64,000 nucleotides of DNA, from positions 1 through 64,000 of the forward strand of contig NZ_JAPPTI010000001.1 in the NCBI RefSeq assembly GCF_027587025.1, in the 5' to 3' direction. How positions within the stretch are numbered: position 1 is the stretch's first letter; the number at the start of each line of letters is the position of its first letter. Source of the stretch: Vibrio sp. LaRot3 (GTDB lineage: Bacteria; Pseudomonadota; Gammaproteobacteria; Enterobacterales; Vibrionaceae). A program made the translations under genes and the position numbers. Positions 28,127-36,990 of the stretch are shown here, piece after piece. Under the pieces are notes generated by a model that was given only the letters and a program-made list of their open reading frames with translations, searched no databases and was not told the origin of the DNA.

Positions 28127-29131
28127 GTGAAAAAGTGGCTTGTTGCTTTAGCTTCTCTATTGGTTTTAGCGGGTTGCGAGAAACCCGTTGAACAAGTGCA
28201 TTTAAGTGGTCCTACTATGGGTACGGGCTACAACGTTAAATATATTCAAGCGGAAGGCGTGCCGACTGCGGAGCAGATTCAACAAGGCGTTGATCGTCTG
28301 CTAGAGCAAGTGAACGATCAAATGTCGACCTACCGACCTAAGTCTGAGCTTAGCCGTTTTAACCAGTATCAAGGCAGTGAGCCATTCACAGTTTCAGAGC
28401 AAACAGCCACCGTTGTGAAAGAAGCGATTCGTTTAAACGGTCTAACTAAAGGTGCGTTAGATGTAACGGTAGGACCATTGGTGAACCTTTGGGGCTTTGG
28501 GCCTGAAGCTCGTCCTGAAGTCGTTCCAAGTGATGCAGAGCTTGCAGAGCGCAAAGCGAACATTGGTATTTCTCATCTAAGTGTTGAAGGTAACAAGCTC
28601 AGCAAAGATATCCCGCACTTATATGTCGATCTCTCAACTATCGCAAAAGGTTGGGGCGTTGATGTGGTTGCCGACTATATTGAGTCTCAAGGCATTCACA
28701 ACTACATGGTAGAGATTGGTGGTGAAATTCGCTTAAAAGGTCTTAACCGCGAGGGCGTGAAATGGCGCATCGCGATTGAGAAGCCGACGGTCAATGAACG
28801 TAATGTTCAAGAAATCATCGAACCGGGTGATATGGCGATCGCTACTTCGGGTGACTACCGCAACTATTTCGAGCGTGACGGCGTGCGTTACTCTCACATT
28901 ATCAATCCTGAAACAGGCAAACCGATTAACCACAAAGTGGTGTCGGTAACTGTTTTGGATAAATCGTCTATGACAGCTGATGGCCTAGCGACTGGTTTAA
29001 TGGTGCTGGGTGAAGAAGTCGGCATGGACGTAGCAAATAAACATCATATCCCTGTGCTTATGATTGTAAAAACCACAGACGGATTTAAAGAACTGGCATC
29101 GGAAGCATATAAGCCATTCTTAAATAAATAA
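28127..29131 (+). CDS. apbE: FAD:protein FMN transferase ApbE
   Basis: A 334-residue lipoprotein (signal ending LVLAGC, Cys17) that attaches FMN to threonines of NqrB and NqrC in the periplasm. Family segments are GPTMGTGYNVKY near the start, VDLSTIAKGWGVD, EIGGEIRLKG and TSGDYRNYF. The start is GTG with AGGAGTC 9 bases before it. It follows nqrF, and its targets are in the same cluster. Confidence 0.97.
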   Translation: MKKWLVALASLLVLAGCEKPVEQVHLSGPTMGTGYNVKYIQAEGVPTAEQIQQGVDRLLEQVNDQMSTYRPKSELSRFNQYQGSEPFTVSEQTATVVKEAIRLNGLTKGALDVTVGPLVNLWGFGPEARPEVVPSDAELAERKANIGISHLSVEGNKLSKDIPHLYVDLSTIAKGWGVDVVADYIESQGIHNYMVEIGGEIRLKGLNREGVKWRIAIEKPTVNERNVQEIIEPGDMAIATSGDYRNYFERDGVRYSHIINPETGKPINHKVVSVTVLDKSSMTADGLATGLMVLGEEVGMDVANKHHIPVLMIVKTTDGFKELASEAYKPFLNK

Positions 29132-29152
29132 CTTATAAGTGAGCATGTCATT

Positions 29153-29386
29153 ATGAATACTTTTCTAATTACATTCGGTGTCTTTCTAGCGGTGATTACA
29201 GCGATGGCTGTTGGTTACATCTTTCAGAAGAAAGTGGTTAAAGGTAGCTGTGGTGGCCTAGATGCAGTAGGCATTGATAAAGTGTGTAACTGCCCAGAGC
29301 CATGTGATGCACGTAAGAAGCGTGAAGCACGTGAAGCCGCCCGCGCTGAAAAATTAGCCGCTTGGGAAAAAGATCGAATTGCTTAA
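29153..29386 (+). CDS. nqrM: Na+-NQR maturation protein NqrM
   Basis: A 77-residue protein with one N-terminal membrane helix (about 4-24) and four cysteines: Cys33 in GSCGGLD, then Cys45, Cys47 and Cys51 in VCNCPEPC. NqrM (DUF539) is required for assembly of functional NQR and is thought to deliver iron to the NqrD/NqrE centre. The tail is rich in Arg, Glu and Ala. It closes the nqr-apbE cluster and is followed by a strong terminator. Confidence 0.96.
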   Translation: MNTFLITFGVFLAVITAMAVGYIFQKKVVKGSCGGLDAVGIDKVCNCPEPCDARKKREAREAARAEKLAAWEKDRIA

Positions 29387-29406
29387 GTGAGCAAATGAGA
29401 CAATTG

Positions 29407-29433
29407 AAAAAGCCGACCTATGGTCGGCTTTTT
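29407..29433. terminator. Bidirectional terminator after nqrM
   Basis: AAAAAGCCGACC / GGTCGGCTTTTT with a 3-base loop, symmetric A and T tracts. It serves nqrM and the convergent diguanylate cyclase gene. Confidence 0.92.
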
Positions 29434-29455
29434 GTTGCTTGTTAGCGAGAGTTAT

Positions 29456-30670
29456 TTAGCGACAAATCAGCATGTTTCGGCCGTGTTCTTTGGCTAAATA
29501 GAGCCTGTCATCGGCAAGTTTGATTTGCGAATCTAGGGTATCTTGAGCGCTAGCGACACCAATACTGATGGTTATTTTGATTTGCGTATCGTTGTAATGA
29601 ATCGGGGTACTTTCCACACGTTGACGCATTTTCTCTAAACGGGTAGCAAAATCAGCAAACGGGCCGCAGGCTTGAATGCAGAACTCTTCACCACCAAATC
29701 GCGCCACGACATCCTCTGGGAAATAGATCTTTAAGATATTGGCTAAGGTCACCAATGCTGCATCACCGCCATCATGGCCATAGGTGTCATTGACCTTTTT
29801 AAAGTGATCAATGTCGAGCATAGCGATATTTCGCTTGTCACAGCCTCCACAAGCCTGATTAAATAAGAATCGACGGTTCCATAAACCAGTTAGAGAATCT
29901 TGGTTTGCCATGCGATACAGTTCGTTATTGGCCTCTTTCATATCCAACACTTGATGTACACGGCAGTAGAACTCTTCTTGGTTAAAGGGTTTATAGAGAA
30001 AATCATTAGCGCCAGCCTTCAAGAAGCGAGCTGTAAGGGAGTGATCATCGCTGCCTGAAACCCCTAACACCGCAAGACTGTTCTTATCCCAACTTTGGCG
30101 GATCTCTTGGATCATGCTAATCCCGTCTTTTTCAGGCATATCATGATCGGTGATCGCGAAAGTAATATCGGGATCTTGCTGTAATATTGCGATAGCCTCA
30201 GCGCCATTTTCAGCTTGAACCGTTTGAATATATTGATGCTCTAATAACTGCACCACATGGTTGCGCACGGTTGCGGAATCATCAACAACCAAGCACTTAT
30301 GCTTGTGGTTGTTGGTTAATCGTTTAATAAGAGGAAGAAGATAAGAGACAGAGGCCATGCTGTCTTTAAGCAGGTAATCGACGACACCTTTCGCCAACAT
30401 ACTCTCGCGCAGATCATCTTGAAACATAGCGGTGAGCACGATGACTTTGTGCTGTGCTTTCAATACCAGCTCTATAATTTCCCCGTCTTGACCATCGGGT
30501 AGGCAATAATCAAGCACCGCACAGAGCAGGTCAGGCTGGTGGGCGAGTATCACTTTTGCTTGGGCGATATTTTCGGCAGATAACACTTCATAGCCTGCTT
30601 GGCTTAAGAGCTGCTCGAGATAATTTCTAAATGCACGACTGTCTTCAACGACTAAGACTTTGTTCTTCAC
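29456..30670 (-). CDS. Response regulator with two receiver domains and a GGDEF diguanylate cyclase domain
   Basis: A 404-residue protein: receiver 1 (about 1-115; VVEDS, phosphate site in LDYCLPDG), receiver 2 (about 120-240; VVDDS, site in TDHDMPEKDG), GGDEF (about 250-404). The catalytic motif reads ARFGGEEF and MLDIDHFKKVNDTYGHDGGD is intact, so it should make cyclic di-GMP. The RxxD inhibitory site is absent (FPED). The start is GTG, with AGGGAT before it. No histidine kinase gene is adjacent, so its input is unknown. Confidence 0.93.
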   Translation of the reverse strand: MKNKVLVVEDSRAFRNYLEQLLSQAGYEVLSAENIAQAKVILAHQPDLLCAVLDYCLPDGQDGEIIELVLKAQHKVIVLTAMFQDDLRESMLAKGVVDYLLKDSMASVSYLLPLIKRLTNNHKHKCLVVDDSATVRNHVVQLLEHQYIQTVQAENGAEAIAILQQDPDITFAITDHDMPEKDGISMIQEIRQSWDKNSLAVLGVSGSDDHSLTARFLKAGANDFLYKPFNQEEFYCRVHQVLDMKEANNELYRMANQDSLTGLWNRRFLFNQACGGCDKRNIAMLDIDHFKKVNDTYGHDGGDAALVTLANILKIYFPEDVVARFGGEEFCIQACGPFADFATRLEKMRQRVESTPIHYNDTQIKITISIGVASAQDTLDSQIKLADDRLYLAKEHGRNMLICR

Positions 30671-30860
30671 ACCGCATCCCTACTACTTAATTGGTTCCTA
30701 GTTCAAGTCACATCTTATTTAGATATTCTAATACTTTCGAGTTAACTTGATGTTTCTTGAGTGTAAACATAATAGAACTTATTGATTATTTACACTATGA
30801 GGAAATCCACAGAATGAGTGCTGTTAAATTGATTTCTATTCTTTAGTGTTATTTATTATA

Positions 30861-30876
30861 CTGTGTTTTTAGACAG
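30861..30876 (+). promoter_or_regulatory. LexA (SOS) box of dinB
   Basis: CTGTGTTTTTAGACAG has the full LexA form CTGT-N8-ACAG and lies 20 bases before the dinB ATG. SOS control of dinB is known in E. coli. The site is close enough to cover the promoter or start of transcription. Confidence 0.8.
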
Positions 30877-30895
30877 TGTTTAATCGAGTTCAGGT

Positions 30896-31960
30896 ATGTC
30901 GGAGCGCCAACGTAAAATCATTCATGTTGATATGGACTGTTTTTATGCCGCAGTAGAAATGCGTGATAACCCAGAATACCGGGGGCGACCTTTGGCTGTC
31001 GGTGGCCACGAAAAGCAGCGTGGTGTGCTGAGTACTTGTAACTATGAGGCTCGTAAGTTCGGAATTCGCAGTGCTATGCCGACAGCAAGAGCATTAAAAC
31101 TGTGTCCGCAACTCTTGGTCGTTCCGGGGCGTATGCAGGTCTATAAGGAGGTGTCTAAGCAGATTCGCGCGATCTTTGAACGTTACACCATGATCATTGA
31201 GCCACTCTCCCTCGACGAAGCTTACCTCGATGTGACAGATGCGACCGCTCATCGCGGGTCTGCGACTTTGATTGCCGAGGCGATTCGGCGTGATATATGG
31301 CAAGAGCTTAATTTAACGGCTTCAGCTGGAGTGGCGCCAATCAAATTCTTAGCCAAAGTCGCCTCTGATATGAATAAGCCGAATGGGCAATATGTCATCC
31401 CTCCAGAACAGGTTCAGCAAGAGATTGATAAGCTGCCATTAGAAAAAATCCCCGGCGTTGGAAAGGTCAGTTTAGAGAAACTGCACCAAGCGGGTTTTTA
31501 CGTGTGTGAAGATATTAAGAACAGCGATTATCGAGAGTTGCTATTGCGGTTTGGCCGTCAGGGTGAATCGTTGTGGAAACGCAGCCATGGTATTGATGAG
31601 CGCGAAGTGGAAGTCGAACGAGAGCGAAAATCCGTTGGTGTAGAAAGAACCTTTACGCAAAACATTTCGACTTACGATGAATGCTGGCAAGTGATCGAAC
31701 AGAAATTATTTCCAGAGCTTGATGTCCGTTTGGCTAAAGCGAGACCAGACAAGGCCATCATCAAGCAGGGGATTAAGCTTAAATTTGCCGACTTTCAACT
31801 TACCACCATCGAGCATATCCATCCTCAACTCGAGCTAGAAGACTTTAAGCAGTTGTTACGTGATATTTTAAAGCGCCAAAATGGCCGAGAGATCCGCCTG
31901 CTGGGGTTAAACGTAATGCTTAAGCCAGAAGACGAATCAAAGCAGCTCAGTTTCTTCTAA
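30896..31960 (+). CDS. dinB: DNA polymerase IV
   Basis: Y-family translesion polymerase of 354 residues. Catalytic acids are Asp12 in HVDMDCFYAAVE and Asp107-Glu108 in PLSLDEAYLDV. The C terminus QLSFF is a beta-clamp binding peptide. A LexA box directly upstream marks it as SOS-induced. It is convergent with the RecQ-family gene and their last codons overlap by 4 bases. AGG just before the ATG is the only ribosome binding signal. Confidence 0.97.
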   Translation: MSERQRKIIHVDMDCFYAAVEMRDNPEYRGRPLAVGGHEKQRGVLSTCNYEARKFGIRSAMPTARALKLCPQLLVVPGRMQVYKEVSKQIRAIFERYTMIIEPLSLDEAYLDVTDATAHRGSATLIAEAIRRDIWQELNLTASAGVAPIKFLAKVASDMNKPNGQYVIPPEQVQQEIDKLPLEKIPGVGKVSLEKLHQAGFYVCEDIKNSDYRELLLRFGRQGESLWKRSHGIDEREVEVERERKSVGVERTFTQNISTYDECWQVIEQKLFPELDVRLAKARPDKAIIKQGIKLKFADFQLTTIEHIHPQLELEDFKQLLRDILKRQNGREIRLLGLNVMLKPEDESKQLSFF

Positions 31961-33882
31961 GCCGCAGGTTCGTTGGTGATGAGCTCGACGTGTTTGAGCA
32001 CTTGGCTAAATGAGATATGACTTAACGCACCGAACCCAGCCATTTTACTGGCTTTTAACTGAGTCAGTTTTGGAGTGGCGATACCACATAAGAATCGAGT
32101 CAGTAATGGGTTAGAGATAACCCCGTTTGACGGTTTTCGCAGAGGTTCAATCCATTCTTTCACTTGGCTCTCTTCAATTGAATTATATTGAAGCGGCGCA
32201 AAATGGGCTGCTTGGCCGCGGCAAACCGAGCAGTGACCACATAGCAGAGGTGCATTGTGATCGGCAAAGTAGTGGGCAAGCTGCTGGCTGATACAACTTT
32301 CAGCTTGGAATAATTGCAGCATGTGATGAATACGCTGAATGTCTTTTTGTTCTTTTTGCTCAAATAACTGAGCGAGTTGATGCACTACAGCCTCAACGGG
32401 ATTAGAGCTGTTGAGCACTTGGTAAACATCCGTCAATTGCTTGGATTCCAACTCAATCCATCCTTGTTGGTCAAAGTAGTCTAATGCAGCGACTACGCGG
32501 CCTCGTTCAGCTCGGTAGTCCATCCACAATGCTTCGAAATCAATTTGGCACCACACTCTTGCTTTCGTCATGGATTGGAAAATGGCTTCAATAAAGTGTT
32601 TTCGTTCCCCTGAGAATTGTTCGATTATTTGCTGCTGAGACATCACAAACTTAAAGCGATAGTCGGCAAAGAAACTGTATTTTGCTTCAATCTCTTGGGC
32701 TAACTCTAAATAGACCAAAAGAGTTTTTAACGGCAGCTGACGAATATTACTTTCTTTAGACAAGCGAGTCGTGATCACTTGCCATTCTGGCGCATTGCTA
32801 CGTAACTGTTCGATGACAGTTTGAATGGAGCTCGGTTCTGGCGTGTCACCATAAACAAAATTTTCCAGCACAGTTAAGCCCGAAAGGTTGCCTAACACAA
32901 TGCAGTGAGACAATTGCCCGTCGCGACCAGCTCGGCCTATCTCTTGTGCGTAGTTCTCTACTGATTTAGGTAAATCAAAGTGAATCACACGGCGAATATC
33001 CGCCTTATCAACCCCCATTCCAAACGCTATCGTTGCAACCACACAATCGACACTGCCTTGCATAAATCGGTTTTGGATTTGCTCGCGAAGATCATGGCCC
33101 ATTCCGGCATGGTAGGCTTGTGCATTAATCCCTTGTTGGTGTAGCGCACTTGCGACTAGCTCGGCAGTCTGTTGTTGAGTGACGTAGACAATGGTCGGTA
33201 AGTTTGGTGTAGGCAATAGGAGTTGCTCAAGTTGCGCGAGCTTGTTGTGCTCTTCACAAGGAATAACCGAAATATCGAGGTTAGAACGATAAAAACCAGT
33301 AATCGTGACATGCTGAGGCGCAATGGCGAACTTGTTTTGCATGTCTTCAATCACGGCGGGTGTCGCTGTGGCAGTCAGCAGTAGCACTTGGGGGATGTTT
33401 AATTCTTGTTGGTAGTTGGGTAACTTGAGGTAATCTGGGCGGAAGTTATGTCCCCATTCAGAAATACAGTGCGCTTCATCCACTACTAATAATGAGATCG
33501 GCACTTGGCGAATAAACTGTCGAAAGCGTTCGTTCTTCAGTCTCTCAACGGAAATCATCAATACTTTGATTTGGCCATTTTTTACTTCGGCCATGATGCG
33601 TTGTGCGTCTTCACGAGATTGGCTGCTATCAATGGATGCTGCTGGAATGCCTTTGCTGGCAAGAAACTCCAGTTGATCTTTCATCAACGCAAGCAGCGGT
33701 GAAATAACCAGAGTTAAATTAGGCAGCAACGTGGCAGGTAGCTGGTAACAAAGCGACTTTCCCGAACCAGTTGGGAAAATTGCAGCACTTGAGTGACCGG
33801 CCATCACGTTTTCAATCACAGTTTGTTGGCCACTTCTTAACTGTTCAAAGCCAAATGTTTTCTGCAGAGTTTGCTGAATCAC
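31957..33882 (-). CDS. RecQ-family ATP-dependent DNA helicase
   Basis: A 641-residue SF2 helicase. Walker A is FPTGSGKSLCYQLP near residue 37, the DEAH box is VVDEAHCISEWGH, and motif VI is QEIGRAGRDGQ. A winged-helix region and a zinc-binding group (CISQQ, then CGHCSVC) follow; no clear HRDC domain is seen, so it differs from classical RecQ and is better called RecQ-like. Start is GTG with AAGGAC 7 bases before it. Its 3' end overlaps dinB by 4 bases, tail to tail. Confidence 0.93.
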   Translation of the reverse strand: MIQQTLQKTFGFEQLRSGQQTVIENVMAGHSSAAIFPTGSGKSLCYQLPATLLPNLTLVISPLLALMKDQLEFLASKGIPAASIDSSQSREDAQRIMAEVKNGQIKVLMISVERLKNERFRQFIRQVPISLLVVDEAHCISEWGHNFRPDYLKLPNYQQELNIPQVLLLTATATPAVIEDMQNKFAIAPQHVTITGFYRSNLDISVIPCEEHNKLAQLEQLLLPTPNLPTIVYVTQQQTAELVASALHQQGINAQAYHAGMGHDLREQIQNRFMQGSVDCVVATIAFGMGVDKADIRRVIHFDLPKSVENYAQEIGRAGRDGQLSHCIVLGNLSGLTVLENFVYGDTPEPSSIQTVIEQLRSNAPEWQVITTRLSKESNIRQLPLKTLLVYLELAQEIEAKYSFFADYRFKFVMSQQQIIEQFSGERKHFIEAIFQSMTKARVWCQIDFEALWMDYRAERGRVVAALDYFDQQGWIELESKQLTDVYQVLNSSNPVEAVVHQLAQLFEQKEQKDIQRIHHMLQLFQAESCISQQLAHYFADHNAPLLCGHCSVCRGQAAHFAPLQYNSIEESQVKEWIEPLRKPSNGVISNPLLTRFLCGIATPKLTQLKASKMAGFGALSHISFSQVLKHVELITNEPAA

Positions 33883-34014
33883 AGAGTTTGTCCTTTTTGT
33901 TCGCCCAACACTATTCTACCGGAACTATTTGGTGGCGTATGGTGGAATTTTCTCGATAGTTCGAGAGCCATTTCATGCTAATCTTGTGCTTGTCTATCTT
34001 TACTCTATTTGGTT

Positions 34015-34500
34015 ATGAACATTAATAAATCGCAGTTAGTTGCGCTTATCGTGCAGGCATTAAAAGCCAAGTTACAAGTCGCTCACTCGTCAACGCAGCG
34101 AGCGATTGATGCAGCAACCGATGAGGAGACTGTCCCTGAGCACAAATACGATACGTTAGCTTTAGAGGCCGCCTACTTAGCCCATGGTCAGGCAATGCGT
34201 GTACAAGAGTGTGAGCAGCAGCTAAGCCAATTTCGCACCATGCCAATTATTGATAAACAAGGTTTACCCGTTTCCATCGGATGTTATGTGGAAGTGGAAG
34301 ATGAGAATGAACAGCTGAAGCGGTTTTTTATTGCGCCGAATAGTGGTGGTTTATGTGTTGATTACAATGGCGTGGATGTGTTTTTGCTTACCCCTGAGTC
34401 TCCTATGGGGAAAGCGATGATGGGTAAGCAACAAGAAGATGAGATAGAGCTTGAAATCGCAGGCAAGCGAACCGAGTATTATTTGGTGACAGTTTGCTAA
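34015..34500 (+). CDS. Gre-like transcription factor of unknown role
   Basis: A 161-residue protein. The C-terminal 80 residues resemble the GreA/GreB C-terminal domain, ending in SPMGKAMMGKQQEDEIELEI-type sequence. The N-terminal 75 residues look like a two-helix hairpin whose turn is acidic (DEETVPEHKYDT), the place where Gre factors carry the residues that act in the RNA polymerase channel. It is not GreA or GreB itself. ATG 34015 is preferred to an upstream TTG at 34009. It stands alone. Function is inferred from fold only. Confidence 0.7.
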   Translation: MNINKSQLVALIVQALKAKLQVAHSSTQRAIDAATDEETVPEHKYDTLALEAAYLAHGQAMRVQECEQQLSQFRTMPIIDKQGLPVSIGCYVEVEDENEQLKRFFIAPNSGGLCVDYNGVDVFLLTPESPMGKAMMGKQQEDEIELEIAGKRTEYYLVTVC

Positions 34501-34563
34501 CATATATTGGCTAAACTGATGGTATATTAACGTTTAATCACAGCGCGTATTAAAGAGTTCAAA

Positions 34564-35307
34564 ATGAAAAAAGTAATGGCCTTATCTCTTCTGTTGGTCA
34601 GTGTTGGTAGCCAAGCGGCTCAGTGTCGAATCGACATTAAGAACCAAGTTCGACTAGACGGGCAGAATATTGAAATTGCACAGGAAAACGGTCATAAAGC
34701 CGTCGTCAATAGTGATAACTCGCTTACTATTCATGGTGAAAAAATCGAACTGAATGACGATCAGCAAGCCGCGATTGAAGCGTATCGTGAGCAGATGAAT
34801 GATTACCTACCAAGAGCGAAAAAAGTCGCTGATGATAGCTTAGCGTTAGCAAATGATATCATTGATGACCTCGCACAAAGCCTAGATGCACCCGGCTCAT
34901 TTGATAACGTGAAAACCGCGCTTAAAGAGTTTTATGCGGATGTGGAATCACGTTACTACAAAGATGGTGACTTAGTGTTACCCGCGCAGAGCTTGTCTGA
35001 AATGACGTCTTCGTGGTCGGAAGATTTTCAAAAAGCGAAAGAGTTGTTTAATACCGAGTTTCTAAGTGATGCGATGGGCGTTTTGTCGGAAAAGATGAAA
35101 AAAGATGGCGGCCTGAACCTTACGGAGCTGTCTGACTCTATGTACGAGTTGAAGGCTAAGATTGAACAGCGTATGGCAGAGCATGCTAAAAAGGCAGAGC
35201 AACAGGCGCAAGATTTCTGTGAATCTCTGGATGATATGGCAGAGCAAGAACAGCAACTAATGGAAAAAATTCCTGAGTTGAAAGATTACCAAGTTTTCAC
35301 TATCTAG
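34564..35307 (+). CDS. YggN-family (DUF2884) secreted protein
   Basis: A 247-residue protein with an 18-residue signal peptide (MKKVMALSLLLVSVGSQA) followed by AQCRIDIKNQVRLDG. The mature part is acidic and mostly helical, with a long coiled-coil-like C-terminal half rich in Glu, Lys and Gln. Two cysteines (one near the mature N terminus, one in DFCESLDD) could form a disulfide in the periplasm. Similar to E. coli YggN, whose function is unknown. It has its own terminator. Confidence 0.85.
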   Translation: MKKVMALSLLLVSVGSQAAQCRIDIKNQVRLDGQNIEIAQENGHKAVVNSDNSLTIHGEKIELNDDQQAAIEAYREQMNDYLPRAKKVADDSLALANDIIDDLAQSLDAPGSFDNVKTALKEFYADVESRYYKDGDLVLPAQSLSEMTSSWSEDFQKAKELFNTEFLSDAMGVLSEKMKKDGGLNLTELSDSMYELKAKIEQRMAEHAKKAEQQAQDFCESLDDMAEQEQQLMEKIPELKDYQVFTI

Positions 35308-35327
35308 CCTTAAGGGGTTAAACGAAG

Positions 35328-35349
35328 AGCGCCAATAGGCGCTTTTTTT
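35328..35349 (+). terminator. Terminator of the YggN-family gene
   Basis: AGCGCC / GGCGCT with an AATA loop, followed by seven T residues. Confidence 0.85.
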
Positions 35350-35538
35350 ATATCAGCTGATTATGTGCAAAGAGAATGTCACCAGAATCGATTGGTTATG
35401 ATGTGTAATGTCTATTTTACGAACAGTTAAATAGATATAAACATACATTTGCCGAATAATTGGCTAATTGATCTTGCAATTGCAGATGTTTATTTATAAC
35501 GTACTAGTCAACTAGTTCATTGGTATCGTGTGAGTAGT

Positions 35539-36903
35539 ATGACACAGCAAGCAACATCACAACCTCGCGAGCATTTTGGCTCTCGTTTAGGCTTTGTTCT
35601 CGCCGCAGCAGGCGCGGCAGTCGGCTTAGGTAATATTTGGGGCTTCCCAACACAAGCGGCCAGTAACGGTGGCGGCGCATTCCTTTTGGTTTACTTAGTA
35701 ATGATCTTAATCGTTGCTTTCCCTATGCTGGTGGTTGAAATGGCCATTGGTCGTTATGGCCAAGCTAACCCAGTTGATAGCATGCGCTCACTAACCAGCA
35801 ACCCGAAAGGTAAAATTGTGGGTGGCTTAGTTGGCTGGATTGGCTTAAGTGTGCCAAGTGCCGTGTTGGCTTTTTACAGTATCGTCGGTGGCTGGTTAAT
35901 CTGTTTCTTGCTAGGAGCGATTACCGATGTGTTTGGCCTAGAGGCGGCAACGGCTTGGTTTAAAGGCTTTAGTGTAGAGCGCAATCTATTTGGCACCATC
36001 ACCTTTTACGTTCTGACTATTTTGATTGTGCAAGGCGGGGTAAAACAGGGGATCGAAAAGTGGTCGACTCGTTTAATGCCAGCATTGTTCGTACTTTTTG
36101 GTTTGCTGTTTATCTACATCATGTCGCAATCGGGCGCGATGGAAGGGCTCAAGCACTACCTAGTGCCAGATTTTGAAAAAGTATTCGACCGTAAGTTGAT
36201 TTTGGCAGCGATGGGGCAAGGTTTCTTCTCTTTGACCATCGGTGGCTGTTCAATGCTGATTTATGGCTCTTACCTAAGTAAGAAAGAAAACTTACCTAAG
36301 ATGGCCATGAACGTAACCTTAGTTGATACCGCGGTGGCGTTTATCGCTGGCCTAGTGGTAATGCCTGCAATGTTTGTTGCGATGCAAAAGGGTGTACAAA
36401 TTTATGCAGAAGATGGCTCATTGTTAAGTTCTGACACTCTTGTATTTACAGTTCTGCCATTGATGTTTGATAGCTTAGGCTTGCTTGGTCAGCTATTTGC
36501 CATTGTGTTCTTCTTACTTCTAACGATTGCAGCGCTGACGTCATCTATCTCAATGCTTGAGTGTCCGGTTGCTTTGGTAAGCGAGCGCTTTAACACTAAA
36601 CGCGGTATTACAAGCTGGGTATTGGGCGGCGTGATTGCTCTAGGCAGTGCGGTGATTGTGTTTAACTTTGGTCAGCTATTTGGCTTAGTTGCCACGGTAG
36701 CGACTCAATACCTACAGCCAACAGCTGCGTTATTGTTCTGTCTATTTGGTGGCTGGGTGTGGAATCGCAATGCCAAGATTAAAGAGCTAGAACAAGGCTG
36801 TCCTGATTTCACCCAAGGTTGGTTTGGTAAGCTGTGGCCGGTTTACGTGAAGTTTGTTTGTCCGATTCTGGTAGCGACCGTTATTTGGGCATCATTCGGC
36901 TAA
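35539..36903 (+). CDS. Sodium-dependent transporter of the neurotransmitter:sodium symporter family
   Basis: A 454-residue membrane protein with about 11-12 helices. TM1 reads FVLAAAGAAVGLGNIWGFP, the sodium- and substrate-binding unwound helix of the LeuT/NSS fold; the family RxG-like N-terminal FGSRLGF precedes it. It should import an amino acid or related compound with Na+, which suits a bacterium with a sodium pump (NQR). Substrate cannot be told. A GTG at 35530 is an alternative start. It is monocistronic. Confidence 0.9.
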   Translation: MTQQATSQPREHFGSRLGFVLAAAGAAVGLGNIWGFPTQAASNGGGAFLLVYLVMILIVAFPMLVVEMAIGRYGQANPVDSMRSLTSNPKGKIVGGLVGWIGLSVPSAVLAFYSIVGGWLICFLLGAITDVFGLEAATAWFKGFSVERNLFGTITFYVLTILIVQGGVKQGIEKWSTRLMPALFVLFGLLFIYIMSQSGAMEGLKHYLVPDFEKVFDRKLILAAMGQGFFSLTIGGCSMLIYGSYLSKKENLPKMAMNVTLVDTAVAFIAGLVVMPAMFVAMQKGVQIYAEDGSLLSSDTLVFTVLPLMFDSLGLLGQLFAIVFFLLLTIAALTSSISMLECPVALVSERFNTKRGITSWVLGGVIALGSAVIVFNFGQLFGLVATVATQYLQPTAALLFCLFGGWVWNRNAKIKELEQGCPDFTQGWFGKLWPVYVKFVCPILVATVIWASFG

Positions 36904-36928
36904 ACGAATTAACGATAACTTGCAATGA

Positions 36929-36957
36929 AAAAGCCCGCGATTAAACTTGCGGGCTTT
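36929..36957. terminator. Bidirectional terminator after the NSS transporter gene
   Basis: AAAAGCCCGC / GCGGGCTTT with a 10-base loop and A/T flanks, between two convergent genes. Confidence 0.85.
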
Positions 36958-36990
36958 GCTGTCTTTAACACAAGTACTAGCCGAGCAAAC

